NCBI GenBank assembly: GCA_936440205.1
Contig: OW387146.1
Coordinates: 29,574,458-29,638,457, forward strand
DNA: 64,000 nt
Direction: 5' to 3'
Source of the DNA: Lepidonotus clava
Taxonomy: Eukaryota > Annelida > Polychaeta > Phyllodocida > Polynoidae
The position numbers and the translations under genes were made by a program. How positions within the stretch are numbered: the stretch's first letter is position 1; the number at the start of each line of letters is the position of its first letter. Below, piece by piece: positions 33,463 to 43,800 of this stretch. The notes under the pieces are model-generated. The model made no database searches. It saw nothing but the letters and a program-made list of their open reading frames with translations, and was not told the DNA's origin.

Positions 33463-34419
33463 CTAACTCATGTTTCGAAACATTTGTTCCCGGGCCATGA
33501 TGGCTTTCTCCAGCTCTTCGCCCTCCTTCGTGGTCAGGTCTTTCTTAGCCTCCCCTATCATTTCAACGAGCGCTCCTGGGGGTTCCTTTGCTTCACTTCC
33601 TATTCCTCGTACCTCTTGTACGAAGGTGGCTTCTCCGAGTACCCCGCCGGTTTCCAATTTCACGCTCTCGGTCCCTCGGTTGGCCACCCAAACTTCATTT
33701 TCTTCTCCCAATGTCACCGTTCCTGGGATCACCTCCAGTCCCATAGGTAATCCAGCGCCGGTGACGACAGCCAGCTGTCCACCCTGTCTTATGTCCATTC
33801 TCGCTACTACTGTTACTCGGGTCACTTGGAGTGGGGGTATTTCCGTCGTTTTCTCGATTCGCACGACCTGTCCTCCGACGGTAACTGCCCGAATCCCATC
33901 CGTTCTTTGTTCTACTCCCGGGATTCGTTCCCCCTCTCCCTCCCCCTCGGCGGGCAGGAAGATGGCACTCGCGTGGGGCTTAACTGTCAGCCGGTATTTC
34001 ACCGCGAAGTCGTTTCCCAGGATCCCTTCATCTCTACTGATGTCTGCCACCATGAACGTCCACTTCAACACGCGTGTTCCCAATTTCACTGGCAAGTTCG
34101 TGCATCCGTAGCACCGCAACGGACTACCATCTACCGAGCAGAGACGTCCTTCATATCCATCCAGTTCTTCTCTTTTTCGTCCCCACTCTCTCCAGAGGCG
34201 TTCCGACAGCAGACTGATCATAGATCCGGTATCAACCAAAAAACGGACGACACTCTCTCCCACCGTCCCGGCCACATAAAGTCCACATTCTCCCATGCCT
34301 ACTACTTCTCTCGCCGCGCCCGAAGGGGGCCCCGCGCTTACTGCGACGGCGACTGTCCGTTTCCCTGACGCTGAGAACACTCTCTTGCGAAATGGCCCTT
34401 CTGGTGACAGTGATGACAC
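33463..34419 (-). CDS. retropepsin-like protease ORF of the LTR element
   Basis: 318-aa ORF overlapping the end of gag by 82 bp in another frame, an arrangement that in this family commonly involves frameshifting. The aspartic protease motif FLVDTGSMISLL, with DTG catalytic residues, is followed by the flap and later strand ILGNDFAVKYRLTV. The C-terminal third (about 190-318) looks like the linker region leading into the RT. It sits directly before the pol ORF. Confidence 0.85.
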   Translation of the reverse strand: MSSLSPEGPFRKRVFSASGKRTVAVAVSAGPPSGAAREVVGMGECGLYVAGTVGESVVRFLVDTGSMISLLSERLWREWGRKREELDGYEGRLCSVDGSPLRCYGCTNLPVKLGTRVLKWTFMVADISRDEGILGNDFAVKYRLTVKPHASAIFLPAEGEGEGERIPGVEQRTDGIRAVTVGGQVVRIEKTTEIPPLQVTRVTVVARMDIRQGGQLAVVTGAGLPMGLEVIPGTVTLGEENEVWVANRGTESVKLETGGVLGEATFVQEVRGIGSEAKEPPGALVEMIGEAKKDLTTKEGEELEKAIMAREQMFRNMS

Positions 34420-35312
34420 TCTAAATCTTCTTTTCGCTTCTTAAACGCCTCCCTCCGGGCCGTTGCTTGCCTTCTAGCTTCCCGTTCCTCTGCCAATTCT
34501 TTCATCATCTCCTCCAACTTACCGTTTAAGGCCATGATCTGTGTATTGGCGTCCTCCTCGGGCTTCACTGCCCGCAGGAGGCGGCGTGAGTATCGTTCCT
34601 GTATTTCTACCACCTCTACCGCCTCCTCTAGTGTCTTGCATCCTTTCTCTGCACACTTCAGCTGAAGGTCTTCCCCAACTGCAGCCTGGAACGCATGTAA
34701 TGCTGCTTTTTCCTGGCTAGCGTAGTCGTTGGAGAAGTAGGCTCTCGATGCCAGTCGCCGGGCATTATCAGCCAACTCCTTCGCTGTCTGGTTCTTTACA
34801 CGTTTCAAGCCCGCCAACTCTTGCAGAGCATTACACGTGTCCTTCTCCTGACCGAACCTCCGGCGCAACGCATCCACCCTCGCCGAGTAACGGAGTCGTT
34901 CCCTGTCCGGGAGTCCGACAAAGTACATTCGTGCCGTTCCCGTCAGCGAGAGGAAAAGCATCGCCGCTTTTTCCTCGGCCGTCCAGCGTCCCAATGTTGC
35001 GTACTCCTCAAACTGGTTGATCCATCCTTCGAAATCCGGTTTACCGTCATACTTCTCTGGTCGTAAACTGAACTTCTTCAAACTCGCTCCTTCCTGACCG
35101 GTCTGTTGTTGTTGAGCCCGCACATTCTGCTCATCCGTCGGGGTGGACGTTCCCATAAAATTAAACTGCCTACCCATGATGGTCGTGTCCTCCCCTTTGG
35201 TCTCGGTTTTCGCACCTCCTTTCTCCTCCCCACCTTCCTTGAAGGCGACGTCAGAATCCATCTGCTCGAAGACTGCCGCAGTCGCCATGAGTATCCAATA
35301 CCGATGAAACAC
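34338..35312 (-). CDS. Gag-like protein of the LTR element
   Basis: 324-aa ORF next to the 5' LTR. Residues about 85-190 resemble a retrotransposon Gag domain (RPEKYDGKPDFEGWINQFEE, then LFLSLTGTARMYF), followed by a Glu/Arg-rich coiled-coil-like segment (about 240-290). A CCHC zinc knuckle CHHCHQKGHFAREC lies near the C-terminus. It would form the particle and bind element RNA (family knowledge). The upstream Met may be preceded by better internal starts, for example the one opening MATAAVFEQ. Confidence 0.85.
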   Translation of the reverse strand: MFHRYWILMATAAVFEQMDSDVAFKEGGEEKGGAKTETKGEDTTIMGRQFNFMGTSTPTDEQNVRAQQQQTGQEGASLKKFSLRPEKYDGKPDFEGWINQFEEYATLGRWTAEEKAAMLFLSLTGTARMYFVGLPDRERLRYSARVDALRRRFGQEKDTCNALQELAGLKRVKNQTAKELADNARRLASRAYFSNDYASQEKAALHAFQAAVGEDLQLKCAEKGCKTLEEAVEVVEIQERYSRRLLRAVKPEEDANTQIMALNGKLEEMMKELAEEREARRQATARREAFKKRKEDLECHHCHQKGHFARECSQRQGNGQSPSQ

Positions 35313-35348
35313 CCAAGATCCACAAGTCCGTATGTGCCTATTTCAGCA

Positions 35349-35363
35349 CCACCGCTGCCACCA
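35349..35363 (-). other. primer-binding site, tRNA-Leu type
   Basis: Minus-strand TGGTGGCAGCGGTGG, one base inside the 5' LTR, is complementary to the CCA-extended 3' end of animal tRNA-Leu (AAG/TAG) ending CCACCGCTGCCA. Fifteen contiguous bases match from memory of the human tRNA. Confidence 0.75.
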
Positions 35364-35364
35364 G

Positions 35365-36301
35365 TGTGACGTTCTCTGGTAAGTCGGGGTTGCCGATTCT
35401 TACGACAGAGGAACGTGGGGGTTGTTCGGGTCTCGGGGCGGACGGGGAATCCGGGCCAAGAACCGAGATGTGTTTCTAGAGTCGTGCCTCGCGCACGAGG
35501 GGGGGCTGAGCGAATCGATCGGGAATCGGCACTCGATGTCGACGGAGGACTGCGGGGGAGGGAAATTATGGTAGGGGTACGGGTCGGCCGGGGGGCGGTC
35601 CACCCCTGAGTTCCGGTCCGCGGGGGCGACGGGCCGACGGTCGCCTATTGTTTGGTAGCGTGGGGCCGAGCACGCCGCGCCCTCGTCCCCGCGGACTTCG
35701 CTCCCTCGTTCCGCTCCCCATGTCTTCGTACCATACTACGCCTCGGTTTCCGGTACTACTTCGGGCCTTCGTGCCCTACTCCGTTCCCTCGTTCCTCGTT
35801 CTTCGGGCCTTCGGGCCCCTTACCCTATGTTTCGACTACCTATCTCGGACTTCGGCTGTTTTGTCCTAACTTCGGCTTAATTACTCTATTCGGCTCATCT
35901 TTAGTGGTTGTTTCAGGAAAGAGGACACGTCTGGACACCAGGAGAACTGTTAAAGAACTCTGTTTATTCGGGCCTCACCGCCCCTTTATATACTAGAGAG
36001 GTCAGCCCTGATTGGCTGCCTTCGGTCACGTGACCTACAACTGACGTCACTTCCGGTTTATATATTCCGTTTCCGGTTTACATTTCACTTCCGGTTTACA
36101 TATTTCCGGGTTTCGTTCCATTACGTTTTCGTTATTCGTTCTTTACATATTCGTTATTCGTTCTTTACATATTCGTTATTCGTTCTTTACATATTCGTTC
36201 TTTACATCTATTTCGTTCTTCGTTCTTTACATATTTCCATTATTACCTTATTTCTATTATTTTAACCTCTATGTATTTTGGCTGAATAGCCGTTCATCAC
36301 A
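35365..36301 (-). repeat. 5' LTR (right copy) with promoter motifs, 937 bp
   Basis: Read on the minus strand, U3 holds ETS-type sites (CCGGAAGT and variants), a TGACGTCA CRE (36042-36049), a TCACGTGA E-box (36027-36034), a CCAAT box (about 36011), a TATATAAAG box (35984-35992) and, close behind, an AATAAA signal (35963-35968). The 22-bp minisatellite lies in the distal U3. The set looks like a complete housekeeping-type promoter. Confidence 0.9.
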
Positions 36302-36305
36302 ATAT

Positions 36306-37421
36306 CATCTATAGCTATTCCCGCACCATTCCGACCTAGCTGTTTCCTTATTAAGTAGGTGACTCAATGTCCACCAATGCGCGTTCTGCTTTATTTAATG
36401 TGGCAACAGACCTAATAGGTTGGAGGGCGGGGTGTTAAATGGTGTTGACCTTAAAGCTGAAGTGTTAAATACGGCGCGGACAACTTGGGTGGTAATCCCA
36501 GGGTTAACAGCAGGGCCCGCAGAACACATACAAACATGGCGGCGGCAAACATTGTGACACAGATCCCTGTACCACTAAATGGTTCCAGCCTACACCGTAA
36601 AATTACCCAATTTGCACACCTAACACCGCAAAGTCATTAATTTGCATTTATCCATTTGCCCTTTTGTTACAACTATATTCAATACATGATATTTTGACGA
36701 CCCCCTACGTGTAACATGACACCCAAACAAGTCGCTGATAAAAGAAAACTTGGTGAAATATTATATACAAAGTGACAGACTTTAAGGCTGAATTTTGGGG
36801 GATTTACTGTAAGATTAAGGTGTTTCCTCTAGCCACAACAGCAGGCCCCGTGCCGGCCGGACAGACCGCGGTACCTGACTACCTACTCACCTGTCACACA
36901 CCTTTACCCACCTGTCTGAGCACCTCTATGGCAGGCCAGGGGGAAACCAGCAACATGCTCAAAGTCAGCATTTTTACATTTTCTATCTTTTCTATTAAAA
37001 AAACTATTTGTTCAACTTATGCCATTCTATTGGAGCATCCATTCTGGATAAGACATCGGATAGGGACCTCTATCTGCCGTGGTTTCACCTTTAGAGGGTC
37101 AAGATGTATTTCCATAACGATAAAATACATGAATTCTGAACAATTCTAGTAAAGGATAATGCATGGACGGCTTTTCTGGGCCACTGCGTGATTGTCAGCC
37201 TTAGGATATTGGTGTACCTCGCTGGGAACCAGTAGTTTCCGCCGTGGTACACTGATATCCTATATCCTGTTGCTGGTAGCCAAAGGTCCAAAATATTGTT
37301 CTCCTCCTTATTCCTTTGGTAGGGCATGTGAAGAGCCTGTATTCTTCACCGATGGCATCAGGCGCTACATAGGCCTAGTCTCCCCCCCAACCTCCAACCC
37401 CTTCCTTATACCGCCGACCAG
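36306..37421. other. intron or upstream DNA, no firm exon
   Basis: Two GC-rich patches stand out: ACATGGCGGCGGCAAAC at about 36532, a YY1-like start context opening MAAANIVTQIPVP, and about 36838-36960, which reads AGPVPAGQTAVPDYLLTCHT after a CAACAG acceptor-like site. Neither has both convincing splice signals, so neither is called. Confidence 0.4.
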
Positions 37422-37807
37422 TGGCAGCGGGAGTTGCCCGACTCCTCCAGTACAGACCCCCTCCCACTGCCTCCAGGGCCGGGGTCACTCCACGGCCGGC
37501 GTAAGAAAGGGTGGACCACAACGCTCACAGAAACTACATACTCCAACCAAAACGGGGACGTTACTAAGCCTTCACCCCGACCAACCAGACCTGATATAAC
37601 CACTGAAATACAGGGGCTGCTTTTGAAACTCCCAACATGGACTTTGGTGGTTATTGCCTTATGTTCAAGCTCAGGAGGATCTGAGTGCCCCTGTGTGGCG
37701 GTGGGAGAAGGAGTGTGGTATTATCTGTGTGGACCGACTTTGTTTGGACCAGGTGGCCATGGAGGGGGCACAGGTAGCCATAATACGGGGCCAGACATGA
37801 TCCTCAG
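37422..37807 (+). CDS. exon 1 of the traced model (tentative)
   Basis: Open for 128 codons from WQRELPDSSSTDPLPLPPG to GPDMILR. Acceptor CCGACCAG follows a pyrimidine-rich run; donor CTCAG|GTACCA leaves phase 2, exactly what the next exon needs. Low-complexity Pro/Thr then Gly-rich sequence; no domain, so this is the least certain exon. Confidence 0.45.
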
Positions 37808-40800
37808 GTACCAGGAGTTCTGAGGACATTGATCACTGTGTTGGCTGGGCTTTTGTCTGTGTGTTTACATGAGTCAGATAGGATATTGTTGAATGGATTA
37901 CAACACAGAAGTTGGAGGCATATCCGACCTATGAAGCAAAGTGTGTACAAGCCTACCACAATCATTAGGTTTCGGATCAGAAATTAAGATGGAAATCGGC
38001 GAATCAGTAGGGTAGGTTATTCCATGGTTCTTTTCTGTCCATTGTCCATTTCTTAATTGTAGACTGGATACAATTGCTAATCTTTGTTCATTCTTTCATT
38101 CTAGAAATTTTGAATGCTGATCTATTTTTCATTCTTCATTATCCTTATAATTGTAACAGCTATTATCGTTTCTTCATTCTTTCATGCAAAGGTTTGATAT
38201 TTTAGTCATATAATATATGCTATTTCCTAATATCATATTACATTGATCATTATTAATAGTTAATTGGTCTATAAAATAGCAGTTTACCTGAACCCCTCAT
38301 TATGAATTAATTTCAATGATTTAGAGGGTAATAAATGCATTGAATACAGCTGAATCCCGTTCATTTATACATTGTTCTGAATTACATTGTAGTTAACATA
38401 GGTACAACCTGATCACAATCAGAATTACGTATACCTACAATATTATTCCACATGAAGAAACATAAACATTGGTACCAAGTCCTGCCAGTTGTACTGCACT
38501 TGTTGTGTTGAGTGGCAACTTCAACAGCCGTCTTATCGCTGTACAGATAGAGCGGGGCTAAGACGGTAAATGCGCCTTGATAAGCTGTATTTACCTTCTA
38601 CCAGTCTGACCACCGATCACCGGTCTGTAGGGACTTAATGAGGCAGGTCTTATAATGCCGAGTAGGGGGGCTCCCACTCAGGGCAGTTTATCAAGATCGC
38701 GCAGTCTAACAGGGAAGTTATAATAGGTGTGTTAAATGTTGGAAGGGGGCGGGAAATAGTTATATGCATGTACGCTAAAGTAAAATAATATCTAGAAATC
38801 TATAATAGAATTCGCTTCAATTATGAAGTGATCTTATTAAATCCAATGTGTTTGTAAACCATATTTTTTAAAGACCAACATTTTTTGGGGAAAAAGAATA
38901 CCTTTACAGTTAATCGCAATTTTTCTTCTTGGACAATAAATATTGTTATTAAGAAATTGAGAAAAACGATCGTGCAATAACTTTGAAACTGGTTGGCTAC
39001 GCAAAGAATGGTTTGGAAGGCGTCTCTATAACAGGTGCCCCTGAAAGTCTTTTTGAAGTTGCCCACATGACATTTTTCTATTAGTAGGTAATGGCTTCTA
39101 ATTCTAGTTCTAATGAATAAATTGTAACATTAGTGTTATCTAACCCTCTATAAATGTAGCTCGATATTTATGCTCCACAGTGTTTGTAAAAAGGTGAATA
39201 ATAACCCTATAATGTACATAAACCTTACCTCCAGCTAATGTTGATGAGATGAGCCTTGCGGGATTGCATTCTGATTAAATGTATGTGATATGATGTGTTC
39301 TGTCTTAAGTTGACCGTTGCGTATTGTGGAAGCATTAAATATGTTCAGACCGGTACATACTTTTTCACAGATTTGTGCAGCCAAGCGCTGACGCAATCAG
39401 TGTTTTGCGTTTGTGTGTTGAACTAAAGAGATTATGTTGTATCAAATGTTTAGCTCCCCAAAAGCAGTGTTCGTGCTAGAAATTTGCAAAAGCAGAGCAA
39501 ACTTCTTTTATGGGTGGCCATTGAGGGAACACGAGTTGTAAGAGAGTTGACGGACGAAAATTAAAAAAGGAAATATCCCAATAAAGAAAGGATCTACTTA
39601 TTCAACGTCATGAATTAATTACTTATATGAATAATCATGATAAATTATTATAATTATATTAAATTAATTTCGAATGATAATTATAAAGTTGTCATCTAGT
39701 CGGCGCCTCATGTTATGTACCCTAGTTATGTATGAATACCACTGTGTAGGTTATACACTATATGTGTGACCAATATGAACACTTATTTACTCACTGTCAA
39801 CAGCCTGGCTTTGGAGTAAATAAACTCATTCCGTTACTATTGATCAAAGGCCAACGCTGGCCCCAAAGGAACTTTTAACAGAAGCTGAATAGCATTTGAG
39901 TTTATTGGTAGAGTAATGTTTGCAGCGTCCTATACTGAAATTGTAGGAGTTTTCCTGGGACACACGTGTTTACTTTTAACAACTTAAACACTTGTCATTC
40001 ATGTCCAATCGGGGTTCATATGTAAGGCGAGATTAATATCAAAAGGTAAATAAGGACATAAATTATGGTCTTAACCAAACCTATATGATTTTGTTTTACT
40101 TCAGAACCGAATCCTACATAAAAACGAATATGATCACACCCCTTATCTTTCATAAATTAAAAAAGAAAATGAAAATAACAATAGCAAGAAATGTATACTT
40201 TCTTGAGTAATTAATATACCAGCATGTGTTTGATAACAGTAAAAACACTTGTTAAACCGCTGTAGGTGGGTATTTTGCAAGGTCTACAGTCTCACTCACT
40301 CAATTGCTCTCCGTGAGCGTTAGGGAATACAAGTTGATTAAGACAATGTGTAGAATGAGTCAGGCATTCTATGAGTCACAGCTGTGGTACCGAAGCAATT
40401 TGGTTTCTGCAACAATATTGATTGAGTTACAGTTATAGTCAAATGCCCTTCACGGCGTCGTTTCAATTTCCGGTAACTGAGTGCACAATACTCCATCAAA
40501 TTAATAACGAAAAATCTATTTTCTTTAACAGGTACAACTGTGCTTTAGGTTGACTTGTATGGAGAAAAACTGCAAAGAATGCTACCTTAAGCTTGGCATA
40601 GCAAATATGACCGGGGACTTAACTTTCCCTTGCCTTACAACTGTGAATGCCTGCCAAAAGTAATGACATTAAAATAGAAATCACTTGAAACTGTTGATGT
40701 TCTTTCGCATTTGAAATTGTTTTACGTTAATACTACTTCTTTGGGTTAGCCTGGTAAAGTGTATCAACTAGGGTCTGAGGAGAAGAGGATAGGAGGCTTC

Positions 40801-43800
40801 AGAGCTTTACCAAAACCCCTCTTCTTTTTTGTGGTCTGGGGGATCTACCATTTTCATATGGCGGCTGTTTTTGATTTGTTCTTTCCTCAATCAAAGTTTG
40901 GCCGAATAAAGACAAAGCGACCTTTTAGGCACCCCATTGCAATGTCGCAACAGATATATATTCTTGAAAAATTATTTTGCTTCCCTTTATAGTTACTGGT
41001 CTCCCATAAACTGACTGACAGACATTTTTATTATGATGTTTTCTCTTTCACAAATGTAAAGGAGGGAACCCTGCCAACAATGCCCCCAAGTGAAGGGATC
41101 AGGGTGCAAGTGTAGTCAGTGCGTTTATACCTTTGTTTAAGTAGAGCTTCTTTTCAACAATGAAGTAATTATTCCCTTTATATTTTTTTCAATTTGAAAA
41201 TTCTTCTGTTTCTACAGGATGATCGCGGAGGTGACGCCGGGTAAGAAGGGGGGCACATTCGACCTGCCCTTCGGGGGTCACATGACCATCCAGCCCTCAT
41301 GTTTCGGCAAGAAGGATGTGGTCACGTGTTGTATGGTGGCGCCCTCTAGTCGCTACAAGTACCTCCCCCCGCTGGGACCCAACGAGAAGCTGCTCAGTGA
41401 GATCCTGCTCTTCTCTACCAGCACCAAGGTACGTACCCCCCCCCCCCCGCTGGGACCCAACGAGAAGCTGCTCAGTGAGATCCTGCTCTTCTCCACCAGC
41501 ACCAAGGTACGTACCCCCCCCCCCCCCACTCGCTGGGACCCAACGAGAAGCTGCTCAGTGAGATCCTGCTCTTCTCCACCAGCACCAAGGTACGTACCTC
41601 TCCCCCCCCTCCCCCCGCTGGGACCCAACGAGAAGCTGCTCAGTGAGATCCTGCTCTTCTCCACCAGTACCAAGGTACGTACCTCCCCCCCCCCCCACCC
41701 CCGCTGGGACCCAACGAGAAGCTGCTCAGTGAGATCCTGCTCTTCTCCACCAGCACCAAGGTACGTACCCCCCCCCCCCCCACTCGCTGGGACCCAACGA
41801 GAAGCTGCTCAGTGAGATCCTGCTCTTCTCCACCAGCACCAAGGTACGTACCTCTCCCCCCCCTCCCCCCGCTGGGACCCAACGAGAAGCTGCTCAGTGA
41901 GATCCTGCTCTTCTCCACCAGCACCAAGGTACGTACCCCCCCCCCCCACTCGCTGGGACCCAACGAGAAGCTGCTCAGTGAGATCCTGCTCTTCTCCACC
42001 AGCACCAAGGTACGTACCTCCTCTCCCCTCCCCCCACCGGACCCAACGAGAAGCTGCTCAGTGAGATCCTGCTCTTCTCCACCAGCACCAAGGTATGTAC
42101 CCCCCCCCCCCACCCCCGCTGGGACCCAACGAGAAGCTGCTCAGTGAGATCCTGCTCTTCTCCACCAGCACCAAGGTACGTAACCCCCCCCCCCACTGGG
42201 GCCCAACGAGAAGCTGCTCAGTGAGATCCTGCTCTTCTCCACTAGCACCAAGGAACGTAACCCCCCCCCCCCGCTGGGACCCAACGAGAAGCTGGTCAGT
42301 GAGATCCTACTATTCTCCACCAGCACCAAGGTAGGTCTAATGAGGAGGGTGTTGAAGCAAGAACATCCTGCATCATGAGGTAGGCCTACCCAACGGGCCG
42401 ATTTTGACTAGTTTGCTGCACATAGTTTTTGGTCATCTTGACAAGTACCCCATCCAAATACTGTGGAATATAATTTAGGGATGAGTTAGCCATTTTGATT
42501 TGAATTATATAGGTAAAAGATGAGAATGCTGTACATTTAGTTTGCCAGCCATCACCTTTCCTGGCATGCTTGGTAAAACATGCACTTATTTTGATCTTTT
42601 GCACTTGTTGTATAGGGGTAGGTTTCCCCACAACCTAGGCCTGTCCCTCCTCATTGACTGACCCCCCATGTTTATTATTCTAACATTCATCGATAATCTA
42701 ACAGAAGCTTCATGTTGGTGACCTTCAGGCCCTGAAGAAGCCGGTCAACCTGAAGATCCCGCACTACAGGGACAACTTCGAGCTGTGCGACATCTCCCTG
42801 CTGGTGAAGAGGGTGGAGGACGAGAACTGGACGAGGACCGACTTCAAACGCAGTGTATGTTTACATTGTATCTTAGTACGTATATCTGTTCACGTCTGGG
42901 GAGTGCTCGCGTGGTGTGCCCTCCTGAGTGACCTCTCCCACCTCCTGCACTGGTACTACTACCCGTGGCTCGACCAATCGCTGGCTTCGTCTTATATTCG
43001 GAAGATAACCGACCTTCCAGAGAGTGTATAGACCCTCCTTGGTAAGATTGGGAGGTTTTATGGATGAGAATAATGTAATTATAATAATATTCTGGGAAGC
43101 TAGGTACCTACAAAGAAAATGCTTGGGACTTGCCACTGGGTTCCGACATGGTGCACTGATATAGACCTTGTGCACACAGGGTCACATGACCAGATTTTGG
43201 TGACCTCCATGTGGCCAACACACCCACAAGGCTATGAAGTATATCCATATTTTATTGAAAATGATTGTTCATCAGGATTCAATGAGCTTTCTCTTGATAA
43301 GATAGACAAAAATAGACACCTCATAGATGCTTTAGATTTGTAAATGATAACAAATATAAAGTGATCACCAATATGGCGTCCGTCCCAATTTTGGAGGTGT
43401 GACGTCATTTGCACAACGTCTATACGCCATAGCTGTTACCCAGTCGCCAAAAGAGAGTTCTCCTAGTTGTAAGGGAAATATTTAAGCTAAGTCTCACCCA
43501 TTTTGTTTCAGTATCCGCGCCAGGTACTTTCTTAAACCCTTTACAGATTAGCCCCAAAATTCGGTTACAATGACAGTTCATATAAGGCATAATGCGTATT
43601 CTGGGCCCTGTCTGTAAAGGGTACAAGTCACTATTGAATAGACACTATTCTCTATCAGTGTGTATGCTGATACACTTTCTTCTCGTACACACCGATAAAG
43701 ATGTTTGACAATTTCTGGTGGATGGTTTTCTTTCTTCTTTTGTCTTCTCCTTTTAGTTAATGTTCTCTATAATGGTTTAGCTTTAAGGATGTTAAAGGTG

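Larger units (their letters stand above)
22809..36301 (-). mobile_element. Ty3/gypsy LTR retrotransposon, about 13.5 kb, looks whole and young
   Basis: Direct LTRs of 915 and 937 bp, beginning TGTGA and ending TCACA, are flanked by a 4-bp duplication ATAT (22805-22808, 36302-36305). A primer-binding site sits inside the 5' LTR and long gag, protease, pol and extra ORFs all read on the minus strand. The domain order RT, RNase H, integrase places it in Ty3/gypsy; no chromodomain is seen, and the integrase C-terminus has a GPY/F-like WIGPALIV module. Near-identical LTRs suggest a recent insertion. It lies antisense to the host gene at 37-53 kb. It is longer than typical gypsy elements because of an extra 848-aa ORF and a 3.3-kb untranslated 3' region. 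Confidence 0.95.

Noticed and set aside
41219-41815. 198-aa ORF read straight through the donor array as one exon
   Set aside because: It reads poly-C linkers and alternate frames of the repeat; splicing at the first donor gives a clean in-phase join to exon 3.
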